From Cubamyces lactineus (lineage: Eukaryota; Basidiomycota; Agaricomycetes; Polyporales; Polyporaceae), in assembly GCA_022376465.1 (NCBI GenBank), contig JACDTU010000010.1:930001-994000 (forward strand): a stretch of DNA of 64,000 nt, given 5' to 3'. Below, piece after piece: positions 21,733 through 32,414 of this stretch (within the stretch, counting starts at the first letter, position 1; each line of letters begins with the position of its first letter). The notes below the pieces were generated by a model. The model saw only the letters and a list, made by a program, of their open reading frames with translations. It searched no databases and was not told the origin of the DNA. The position numbers and the translations under genes are program-made.

Positions 21733-23391
21733 CCAGCCAGCACGACGACGGAGCGAGCCCGGGAAGCTGTACGGCATACTGTGGTATTCTGCTACGGCAT
21801 CGTCGACGGGCTGGCATGGACGTCGACGTGTCGTGCAGACCGCGATCGGAGGCTGATTGCGATGGCGTGGCGTGGCGATCTATGGGCCTATGGGTGTGCA
21901 CGCCGTGCCCGGCCTGCAGCGTTTTGCGTCTCGCATCTCGCGTTTCGCGATCTGACGCAGCGTGCGCAGCGCAGCAACTGGGAAGCTTGGTGTAGAAGAC
22001 GCGCCTGTGCATACATGTCATCGTCAGCGAAGCCTGGCTAGCCTTGCCTTCTGATCAGTCATTTGCCAGACAGAACGCCACCTGCTTGAGCCTGAGCTAG
22101 AGCCTATCGATAATGCCAACTTGGAGTGCGACGCGCTCGGGGTGGTTGGCTGGAGATGTGCGGGTGCGGTTGGCCATATGGACATATGCAGACCCACGAA
22201 TGAGCCAGCGCTGGAGCCCGCGCCTCGTCGTCTACGTGGTTACATTGCCGGGCATGCTTGTTGCTGGGAATGAACGTCGCCGAAGCTCAAGGCGGCCGCG
22301 GCCCACACGGACAACCGAGCCCTGGCGACTTCAGATAGCATCGTGAGCGAATGTCGCGTTGGCGGGTGCAACGACATATGCATGTAGTAGTACAGACCGG
22401 TGCAGGGTCGACAAACTTCAGGCCGGTGCGATATGCATGTTCGGCGTGCCTGCCCCTGCTGCAGCGAGTGCCGAGCGAGGAGCCATTTGCATTTGCACTG
22501 GCATTAGCGTGTGTCCCTTGTTGTCTTTCGCAAGCGGCTTGCCCGAGAAGGCAGGCAGCACGGTTATTCCGCACGTACGCGGGCGTACGTACGACGGACG
22601 CGACCGACGGGCGGAGGTGGTGGTGGCGCGTCTCACGTTCTGAGCTGTGGGCGCGCTAGGCCAAGATGGGAGCGTGCAGGCGTTGGGGCTGCTTACGGCT
22701 GATCGATGGCTCAGAAAGTAAGCAGTGGGAGGTGAACGCTGCTCGTCGTGCGCTGATGGCAGAGGCGAGCGGGCGAGGGACGGGCAGATGCCACCGCCGC
22801 TCTCTTCGCTGAGCTTGCGCGAGCCAGGGGGCGGCGGTGGCGTGGACGGAAGCAGGCGACACGAGGCTACGGGCGTCGCAACGTGTCTCTCTCAGGCCAC
22901 AGACCTTGTATTCCACCCCCTGCCCTTGCCAATCGCAAGCCTTCGTCTCGTCCGCCCGCGCGTCGCGGCGACTTGGGCTGCTCGCCAGGCCCACACAACG
23001 CAATGCTGCCGTCACGATCACTCCTCAGACGTCCTCCGAGGGCCCCACCGTATCCTCTTTGCCTCTTCCAGTAGTATGAATGACTTTTCGCCGCTCCGTC
23101 CGCTTTTTGCCCGACGGAGAACGGCCATGTTGAGCTAAAGAGCATGGAGAGGTCGCCGAGAGCGGGTCGTTCGTCTACAGTAGGTGAGCAAGACGTAACC
23201 GTTGAGTGGATGCAGGGATAACCCGCCGTGTCAAACACGCTGCTACCGTTCTTCCAGCACTCGCTGTCCCAATAAAGTACAGGTATCATCCATATCGTCT
23301 ATATGTCAACTGCGCTCGCGCGCCGTCTTGTCGGCGTCGTCTGGCGCCCTGCTGGCTCCGCGTCGAGAAAGGGTATTCCGGATGACATAAA

Positions 23392-24810
23392 TTACAAGAA
23401 GTACTCTGGCAACTGGTGGAGACGAGGCGGCGATGTCAGTTCAGTTCGGCACCATACCACCCGCCCACCACGATGTGGTCGACGGAACGACGACGGACGA
23501 CGTACCTTCCCTCCTGCGTTCTGCGCTGCCTGGTGGCTCGGTCCGTCCCTCTCGTTCTCCGGCGCAGCCTGAAACACGTTGAAGAACATCGACCCGCCCG
23601 GGCCCACCTCGAGTATGCTCGCCGAGTTCCCACAGCGGTAGCAGTAGTTTGGCGCAGACCACACGGTGGACAGGTGCTCGTCGAACAATGACGTATATCC
23701 CTCCATGCACAGCTGATGCGCCCGCAGGATATGCGCCATCTGGTTCGTCTCCAAGAACTTGTACACAACGCCAGATCCAAACGTGTACCCGGCTCCCCTG
23801 CGATCGGGCGTGATAGGCAACGTGAGCGCTGTGCATTGTGAAAGGAAGACAAGGCAGAACTGCGCAGCGTCCTCACCGTGGCGATATGGCAAACTCTTCC
23901 TTTTCTGCATCAGGGTCCGACCAGACGAGGTCGGCCATGGGACCCTCGTGTGGGATTTCTGCGGGGCGCATTAGCCACATTCGACCTATCCGGCAACCAA
24001 CTCCCTGAGCGCACCTCGAAATCGATCCACGACCTTAATTTGATCTATGGTGTGTATTGACGGTGACAGGCCTGGCAGCGAGGCGCGATCAGGAGGCAAG
24101 ACACGCGTACAAACAACGTCACCCCTTACCGCCGTGCACACAAAAAATCCTGTCGTCGATGACCACCGAGAGGGTCAAAAAATCGAACATGTCCGTGAAA
24201 TACGTCCAGACGTGTGATCCGCCGTACTTTCGTACGCATTCGGTGTAGAAGCCGTACGTCTGCGCGCCAAGCGTTTTGAATGATGCACCGTTTGGGGGGA
24301 AATTGGATGCGCGGCGAAAGGCATTTAGACGTACCTGCGTGACCGCTCTCGATTCGTGGTTCCCTCGGATAAGCTGTACTCTATCAGGCCAGCGAAGCTT
24401 CAGACACGTTAATAGCGATATCGTTTCGACGCTAAAGAGACCGCGATCCACATAGTCTCCTGCACGTCCGGTGAGCGGGATCCGGGTACGGGCTTGATGG
24501 GTCGGGCACGAGATCACGTACCAAGGAAGAGATAGTTGGTGTGTGGGGCGTAGCCGCCTATTCTGAAGATTTCTATAAGGTCATAAAACTGGCTTGAATG
24601 GCTTCAACCGGTCTGCACTCACTCTGACGGCGTGACTGCTCACCCATGGATATCGCCTACGACCGTGACCGGTGCGCTCACATGCACGACGTTAGACTCG
24701 CGCATGAGCACCTCTTTTGTCTTTGCGCATATCTCCCGTAGAAGGGCCTCGTGGAGGAGCTGTTTCCGGAGTAATTGTGCGATACATGCGTCGAGATCGA
24801 AGGGGGCCAT
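23392..24810 (-). CDS. PPG1: Serine/threonine protein phosphatase of the PP2A-like Ppg1 type
   Basis: Eight exons: 24810-24644, 24592-24522, 24459-24335, 24259-24130, 24071-24015, 23958-23877, 23797-23506, 23412-23392, giving 314 residues. All metallophosphatase signatures are present: GDIHGQFYDL, GDYVDRG, RGNHESR, and the histidines in CVHGG and RAHQLC. The C-terminus is LPEYFL, the leucine end methylated in PP2A-like enzymes. Assignment to Ppg1 rather than PP2A, PP4 or PP6 rests on segments shared with budding-yeast Ppg1: [46 protein letters not shown] and NYCYRCGN. In fungi Ppg1 acts with a STRIPAK-like complex and affects mitophagy, glycogen and cell fusion. The last exon is only 21 bases; its intron (23413-23505, 93 bases) has no in-frame stop, so retention gives a 345-residue form with the same end. 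Confidence 0.93.
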
Positions 24811-27395
24811 GGAGTCTAGACGGTCTGCGGTAACTTGAAGCTCTGCTGACTCGCGGCCCGCAGCGTCTCGCGGGATATTTGGTCTTGTTGACGCTCTCCG
24901 CCGCGTTTGGTAGCCGCCGGCAACCAAGTCCTGCGGTGATCCCGATCAGGTAAACACTCATACGAAACGTTTCTTGTACCCCCTTGGTCTTGTCTGCTAC
25001 CGACCACAGTGAACCGCTGTCCGCTTCGGACGTTGTCCGCTCATCTCACGTCCCGATACCCATTCACCTCACAATAAAGACAGCGCATCTGTATGACCGT
25101 CTTGGCTCCATAACGCAGGACATACCCTCAGCTCCGGCTCCTCTTGAACTGATATTCCGAAGGTTTCTATCAAGCAATGAAGGCAGCAATCTATCACAAC
25201 GTCCGCGTTCCTATCCTTCAAATATCGCACATGTGTCTTTGGCACACTTCACCGCTACTCAGCCAACCCGGGTCCCGTACTGAATAATTCCCTGTTCGCT
25301 CGATCGTTCGTCCCCTGTTGAATGTGTCTTCTTCTTCCGGAACCGTGATTGGCCCCCTCCCCGCGATGGCCCGCTTCTGTGTCAAGCAAGCTGCAATGTT
25401 CCTTGGTACGCTCTCCGCTCGTCCAAACCGCTTTTGGGTCCACGCCGCATGCGCATCCATATAGTCTGGTTGAGGACGAGGCCTCCGTCTTCCCATTTTC
25501 TCTCCTCAGACGCGCAGCCGTCTTGACGGCTGAAGCGCTTGCGCATTTCCGGTCCACTCTATACCATCGATGTCACGTATCGATATGTGCTAACGGCTCA
25601 CACCCTTCCTCTTCGCGTACGCAGCCAACAGTCTGGGTTCCGGCGGTATACGTTCGTCTATTCACTCAGCAATTCTGCCCCGGTCGTACACGGAGCCAGG
25701 CCTAGCCATCGCAACCGCTACCCTGCCCACAAGTGGGGAACGGTGGAGTACTACGCAAGCTGCAGCCCCTTCCTGTGCCCCGCAAGGTTATGTCCTAGCC
25801 TTCGTGCACGACAGCTTCCAGGCGGAATTACAGCCCAGGACGCGCCGCGAATTTCTGCTCTGGCCACCCCCGCGGAGCTACGATCTCGTACCGTCCTCCT
25901 TTCTGATCGGACCGTTGACGTATCGTACATGCGTTTCTCCCGGCAGCACCGAGACGTGCGCTCGTCCGAAATCCGCAACGACGAAGCCCTGCGGGCGGAG
26001 TCCCATTCGTCCTGAGCCCTCTTACGCCGGCCGTGGGGGATGCCCCCGGCACGCGTCCAATCAGGAGGGCCCACTCGCGATCGATGACCGCTGCACACGT
26101 ACAGCTGCGTGTACGCGCAGCTGTCCGCCTCGGGCCTGGAGGAACGAGCTTCTTGAGAATTAAAAATGCCGGCGCAGTCCAATAAATTCCCAACTTGATC
26201 TTGGCTTGGGCGTGTGCGTGCACGGGCATAGATAGATCTGCCATCTCGATGCGCGATCTACGGAAATACGACAGAGAGACCAGGTGCTTTCCGCAAGACG
26301 GTCCACTTCGGGTCCATAGGCTCAGTGGCACATTCCCCGGCCGCGCGCGCAGGGCTCGGGCGCTTGTCGCGGGCGTTGTGCCCTTGTATTTTGTGCTATC
26401 CGCTGGAATGTGTTATTGATCAGAGTGATGGCATCTTCACAGCCGTCGTGTCTTGTTTACACTTCTCACTGCTTCTCCTGGCCCTTGGGACTCGTGTGTT
26501 GGAGCTTGTTCTTCTAGAACGGCGCCGTGCCGCAAATTCGTAACAGCCCAGAGGCACGAGTGGGCGTACCGGGAGTTGCCGCCAGTGCGCCGCGGTGTAC
26601 CCGCGACGGAATTGGGTATGAGTGGCAGGGCCTTTGATTGATACATGTTTCTGAAAACAAGGTCGCCAAGTGCGCTAGGGTGCATGCGGCCTGCTAGGAT
26701 GGGGGACAGGGACAAGACTCGAGACCCGCAGGCCGACATCAGCGCACAGACGTAAGGGCGTCGGGGGCCCAGAACGGCAAAGCATGAAGAATGCCCAAGA
26801 ACGCACGATGTGCCACCGGCCGGAGGGACGAGACGGAGGAGAGCCTTGAGGCGCGGAGGGTCCGGAGTGGAGGACGTCGCTGACTTATGGATGTCCCTGG
26901 AAAGAGAATCTGCATTGCGAGATTGGGAAGAAGCAGAAGAAAGCGCAAAAATAATTGGAGAGAGGGACGGAGAGACTAGAGGAGATGCCCCGCGTACTAC
27001 GATCGAAGCCTGCCGCGGAGTAGGTCCGGGCTCGAAGCAAGCGACGGGGGGGAAGGGTTGTGCTTGCTATGTGCGGAAGGAGGGCAGCTGGATTCGAGTT
27101 CCCGCCCGCGCCTGCCGGAAGAGCGAGTTGAATCTCGCATCGGCCGCACTGCATGTCTCTCCCGCACCGCAAAGGGAAGAGCGATCCCATTCTCGTACGG
27201 CCATGTCAAACGGACCGCGCTTGATACATCGCGTCGATCTGCTCCCAGCCGGCACCGTATATCGACAGGTTTGTTCCCCAATCCAACTGCCCTCCCTCCT
27301 CCGTCCACAATATAAATCCTCCCTCCTCCGTGCCTCCGTCGGCCCTCACTGCTCTCCCTCTCTGCTCGACGTCTGGAATGGTTCTCCTCCCCGCC
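24811..27395. promoter_or_regulatory. 2.6 kb divergent region between PPG1 and the C2H2 regulator gene
   Basis: It carries both promoters. Next to the C2H2 gene are CCAAT at 27276-27280 and TATAAAT at 27311. The central 2 kb shows only short overlapping frames with no domain. Its length suits a developmentally regulated transcription factor, but that is inference. Confidence 0.45.
27311..27317 (+). promoter_or_regulatory. TATA box of the C2H2 zinc-finger gene
   Basis: TATAAAT, 85 bases before the preferred ATG at 27396. It rules out the in-frame ATG at 27330 as start, because transcription should begin about 30 bases downstream of the box. Confidence 0.6.
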
Positions 27396-28419
27396 ATGGA
27401 CCCCCACTATCCATACTACACCGCCACCAACACAGGCCAAACGACCTCTTCGGCTCAGGACCACCACCCTCAGCACCCGCAACAGCCACACCCGCACCCG
27501 CAATCCCAGCACCACCAGCTTCGCCCTCACCAGAGCCAGGCCCAGGCCTATCCATCTCGCTCCCCCGAGCCGTCTGCGGGACATGCGTACTCCTACCCGC
27601 ACACACAGCTCCCCTCGGGCCTCCCCGGAAACTACTCTCCCTACGCACCGCAGCACCCTCAGGGCTCTTCATACCACCCACCCACGCCCCAGGGAATGAG
27701 CGGCACGCTTCCGCCGCTCGGACACGGCCAAGCCTACTCTCGCGGAGCCACGCAAGGCGACAGGTACGACTCAGGGTCCCAGGGAGCGTTCGTGCCTTCC
27801 ATAGGTCAGTCGTCGCCCGCTCATCCTGCCCACGATGCTCGCGTTGTGCTCATTGACGCGACCCTCCATGGCAGGTCCCACGCTCCAGGACTTGCCCTTC
27901 ACCCCCGGGCGCGCCGCGAGTGCAGGCGCAGACCACTCGCAGGTCGCCCGTCACAGCGGCAGCTGGGGGAGCACGCACGGGTCCTCGTCCTCGTCCAGAT
28001 CTCCGCCGCTGTACGACCGCCGCGGCATCCCGTCTTCACCCACATATCCTCCGTCTCGCAACGGAACCCAGCATCCGTCCCTGTCGCACTCTACACAGCT
28101 TATCCCGACGCCCGCGCAGACCGTACAGACGTACCACGGCTACGGCTCCGTGCCTTCGTCCCCTGGAGGCTCGATTGGCGGGCCCGTCGTGGCCGCGATA
28201 CCCGCCGCGTCGGGGTCTGTCGCGCCGCAGGAGCGGTTCTACTGCGACAAATGCGACAAGTCGTTTGGGCGGGCGCACGACAAGAAGCGGCACTACGAGA
28301 GCGCGCACCTCCAGACGCACCACGAGTGCCGGTTCTGCCACAAGTGCTTCAGCCGGAACGACTCCCTGAAGCGACACCAGGACAATGGGTGCGAGAAGGA
28401 CCCAAACTTCCACACGTAG
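27396..28419 (+). CDS. C2H2 zinc-finger transcription factor
   Basis: Exons 27396-27804 and 27875-28419 give 317 residues. Two fingers sit at the very C-terminus (about 258-317): CDKCDKSFGRAHDKKRHYES with spacing C-X2-C-X12-H-X4-H, and CRFCHKCFSRNDSLKRHQDN with final Cys (C2HC). The rest is low complexity: a His/Gln/Pro-rich N-terminus and Ser/Gly/Pro-rich middle, typical of fungal activator regions. The ATG at 27396 has the strong context ccgccATGg; an in-frame ATG at 27378 would add six residues. This paired C-terminal finger layout is common in Agaricomycete regulators of unknown target. A nuclear DNA-binding role is inferred from the fingers alone. Confidence 0.88.
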
Positions 28420-31267
28420 AGGCGCGATGACGTGCACTAGCCCGACGACCTTCTGCTACAGTACTCTATTTGTTCGATAATCCCCCGCGCGCGCTGCCGC
28501 TCTTGACAACCCACCTGCATCATGACATCGTTCCCGGCTTCTGCGCCTCGTAGTCACATTGCTTTGCTCGCACCGTGATAGCTATATCCATGCTTCGCTA
28601 CCCTAACGTACCACCAACGTGCTTATCTTCGATGTACCTCCCGGAACGCCCTCTTCGGCTACTGTCAAGAGCCAACTTAATATGACTGCGTCTAACACGC
28701 TCACTGTGGACCCCTGAGCCGCATGAGAGATACTGCGAAGGACAGAACATACGCTGCCACCGATTGGGGAAATCCACCCACCCTCCCGCCGAGGGCGCGC
28801 AGCTGAGGCATGGAATGGAAGATGGCTGCAGTCAAATTAATATCGAGCAACTGGGCAAACGGACGTCAGCAACGGGCTGAGCACCACGCGCCGTACGCAG
28901 CAATTGCGATGCGGCCGTCCGAGTGCGAAGCTGGGCGATGGCATCGCGCCCACAAGGGCAGGTATGTTGCCATGCCCGGACTCTGCACGGGCGGCCAGCC
29001 GCTGCTCGTGTAAAAAGTAGTGTGTGAGTGATATCGCGCGTGCATGTTGGCTGCAGTGCTGCCGCTGCCGCTGCTGTGACTGGATCATCGACGTCGAAGC
29101 ATCCCGCCGTCCTTCGAGTTCTCTTCTTGGCATCTTAGATCGCGGGCCACTGGTCGACCCCCGCTGGGCTATGCTGCATACATATGATTGTGTGCACGGG
29201 CCCCGATCCGGATCGCGGACGCAACGCAGCGGAGCGAAGAGCGCAACAAAAGTGGTGCACACGTAACATATCTGTATCACCGGGGATCCTGTCGCCGGAC
29301 GTCGGGCGAGCGAGCGCGCAGGCGCGGTGAGGCTGCACGGTTTCCTGGAATGCACATATGCATTGCGCCCTTCGTCGGACGGCCGCCGCGGATTTCGCTA
29401 GAAGGGCTCGAAGAGGGGAGGGGTAAAAGCCTATAGCCGACCGTGGAGCGAGACGAGGGCTTGCTGGTCGCGGTGCTTGTACGTACGTACACGGTCGACC
29501 GTGTAAGGCCCTCGCGAAGGGTGTCTTCTGTCCGGCCGGCGGGCTGACGCTCCGAAATGTCGGGACTCGGGGCATTGAGATAGGGACAAGTCACTGCATT
29601 GCCTGCGCAAGCCATGTAAGCTCTGCATTCCCGTCGCCAATCGCGATACCAATCGCCGATGCGGTGCAAGCCTCTGGGGCCTCCACAAGCTCCCGCGTCG
29701 TCATCGCGTGCCTTCGGGTTCGCGACGTGTGTGTGGCCGGGGCACGCACGCACGAGGGTGGCTTCGACGCCCGCACCAGGGCATATCTCTTGCAGCCGGC
29801 CGAAGAGAGACGCATGGGTTCGCGAAGAGAGTCGCAGGGCCCTCTGCGCAGATGGGAAGGGCTCTTGCGCTCTCCGAGCCGTTGCCGCGCGCGACGCATG
29901 GTGCATGTTCGCACATTCCCAGCGTCACACGTGCTGCCGAGGAGTGCTCGACCCGGCACCGGGCGCGCTCTACACCTCATTCGGACGACGTCGAGGCGGA
30001 GCGAGCACACCGTTTGCCCGAAGCGGCCGCACGCTCTGTGGGCAGACGTCCTCGCTTTACCTCTACGCGGGGCGCATGACCAGCCCTCTGCCCTCAGCGC
30101 ACCCGGGGGCACACGCCGACCCGCTCAGAATGCATAGGCCAGCACCCATCGCGCTCCTCTTCGATACTTCTCTCGGTCCAGCACCTGCGCGCGAGCAGGC
30201 GCCCGGTCACCTGTGCCGACTCTATCGCGACATGTAACCATTCGCGGTCGGAATCGTTCGCTGCTCGGCTGAGCACAGAGCGGAAAAGGGACTCGGTGGT
30301 GCGCATCGAGGCCTGCCTACGCCGGTCGGGATCGATGGGCTCGATAACCCCTAGATAGCATAGCGATTCAGTGCGCGGACGTTGAAGTCAACGAAAGTCC
30401 CGTCGAAGGAGGGTCGACTTACGTCTCAGTCCGGGATTCACCATCCACGTCCTGATCGTGTGGGCTCGACGTCCCCGCGGGGCCATGCAGTCTCCCAGTT
30501 CGCACCGTGCTTCGACTTCATCCCGCCTGACGGATAATCACGCACCTTTACGAGAGCTGTCTGGATGCCTCTCGAAGTTCCACTTCGAAGGATCCACGGT
30601 AGCCTCGGGTCACTGGCACCCCACCTGTGTACCAGACGCAGACCGCTGACAAGCTGCGTACGCCAACAGCGCCGGAGCTCTCAGGTGCGGAGAAGGCGAC
30701 CGGGGTGATTTAGAGAGGCTTCGCGTCGATTGTAGAAGGCGCCATGCTTGGATGGTCAGCCGTCGCTGCGCGACTGTCCTGAAACATGCTAATAGAGAGG
30801 AAGGCACTTGCCCGGCAATGCCATGGAAGCCCGGCCTGATTTCATTCGTTTCTAAGATGAAACTGACAGGACCTGATGCTCACCGGCCTTCTCTGGGACG
30901 TAAACGGACGGCTTCTCGAGTCGATTTGCAGCGTAACGGACCGACACCTGGATCGGTGTCCTTCGCCTAGTGACGAATATTATATCTCACTGAATATTCG
31001 CCAGACGTTTAGTTAGACAATTTCCAGCATGAACCCCGCCGGGAGGCAGGGTCGGAAGCTTTGTACGACACTCAGGCTTGCTCACGGAATGCAGGGCCGA
31101 TGCACGTAGAAACGGTCGGCCAATTATGCAGATGAGTTGCACAATCGTAGTCTGCGCGCTTGGAACAGTCAGACGTTCTCGAGGTTGGAATCACATACTA
31201 TACACGTACAAAGCACAATACAATCCTGGTGGAGTCAGAACGCAGGAATGAAGCCAGAGAAAGAGCT
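28420..31267. other. 2.8 kb GC-rich convergent region without recognisable genes
   Basis: It lies between the facing stops of the C2H2 gene and CWC24. Several frames of 120-210 codons overlap on both strands around 29277-30237, all Arg/Ala/Pro-rich, the signature of stop-poor GC-rich DNA rather than genes. Nested palindromes GTACGTACGTAC and ACGGTCGACCGT lie at 29477-29500. AT-richer from about 30960. Confidence 0.45.
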
Positions 31268-32414
31268 CTATTCGTCATCGTCCTCGTCCTGGCTGCCCTC
31301 ATCGTCACTGGCCTGCGCGAGGCCCTCAATCTGGACGCCCCCTCCGCCCTCGCCGCTTCCTCCTTCGCCTTGCCCCCGCGCGTCTGCTTCTTCGACCTCC
31401 TGCTTCTTCTTCAGCTTCGCAATCACCTTGTCGGCGCGGTTGAAGATGCCACCGGTAGGCGCACCGCACGCCGCGCACTTCGGTGTCTTCGCGAAGCGCT
31501 TGATCGCGCATGCCGAGCAGAAGTAGTGCCCGCACCGAGTGACGACGGGGTCCGTGTACGGCTTTCGGCAGAGGATGCAGGCAAAGGGGATGTCTTCGTC
31601 GTCCGAATCCGTGTCCGACTCCTCCTCGGCCTGTTTCTTCGGGTTGGCTGCCAGCTTGTCGAGCTGCCAACCTGCCAGATCTGAACGACAGCTCCGTCAG
31701 CACACGGATCGCGCACAGCGCGAGCGCACACGGTACTCACACGTCCCACGATCGTGCAAGAATTTACACGTATCTCCGAAGCCGCAATAGCCGGTCTCTG
31801 GTAATATGGAAACATTCCGTCGGTCAGTCGCCCATGCGCCCCCGGCAATTCCGACCGGACGTACCTTTGTAATCCTTGCACACGTCGGGCTGGTAGTCCA
31901 CAATCGTCACCGTGCGGATGGTGCTGTTATTCGACCGCTGGGGCCCGACCCGCATGGCCTTGGGTATCTCCTTGTTCTTCTTGATGTGCGACTTGTATGC
32001 CTTCTGGCCGTGGTACATGCCGTCCTCGGGCACGTCCTCATCGTCGTCGTCTTTCTTCTCACTCCTCCGTCGCTTGGCCAGCAACTCCTCCGCTTCGTCA
32101 CCCTGCAAAATCTCTAGCGCTGCGTTGAGATGCGAGCCCTCGGCGGTCCACTTCACGTCCGGCCCGTCGCGCTTCGGCTCGTCGTCGTCTAGGTCATCTT
32201 GCTGCCGCTGAGATGCGGTGCGTTTCGTGCCGGCACTGAGGAGGTTGGCCGTGGACTTCTTGGACGGAAGCACGACCTCAGACTTGGAGGAGGAGGGTAC
32301 GGGGACGTGAAGCGCGGTGGCTGGTGGCGATTCCGAGCGTTTCCTCGCTGTCGCTGGGCGGCCTCGTCCCTTTTTCTTGAAGAACGGTACAGTGAGGTTC
32401 TCTGTTGACGCCAT
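31268..32414 (-). CDS. CWC24: Pre-mRNA splicing factor Cwc24 (CCCH and RING fingers; RNF113-like)
   Basis: Exons 32414-31865, 31797-31741 and 31680-31268 give 339 residues. A charged N-terminal half with basic stretch (FFKKKGRGRPATARKR) leads to the conserved TIVDYQPDVCKDYKETGYC. The CCCH finger has spacing C-X8-C-X5-C-X3-H at about 179-198 (ending CKFLHDRG). The RING finger lies at about 237-277 (CILCRKPYTDPVVTRCGHYF, then CSACAIKRF and CAACG). An acidic tail follows. This order is diagnostic of Cwc24/RNF113, a transient component of the activated spliceosome that guards the 5' splice site before branching. The donor at 31740 was chosen because it restores HDRGTYLAGWQLDK, matching the family. 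Nuclear. Confidence 0.94.

Larger units (their letters stand above)
19944..23391. other. 3.4 kb gene-poor convergent region
   Basis: It lies between two facing stop codons (CRAL-TRIO and Ppg1), where no promoter is needed for either gene. It contains TATATA at 20510-20515, TTTTTTATA at 20858-20866, and short repeats listed below. Many overlapping short frames are open on both strands, as expected for GC-rich DNA; none shows a known domain. A non-coding transcript or lineage-specific gene is possible. Confidence 0.45.

Noticed and set aside
26810..27856. 348-codon plus-strand ORF
   Set aside because: It overlaps the C2H2 promoter and first exon in another frame; the zinc-finger gene explains the coding signal.
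29277..30237. Overlapping ORFs of 120-210 codons on both strands
   Set aside because: Several frames are open at once and all are Arg/Ala/Pro-rich, which is typical of GC-rich non-coding DNA.
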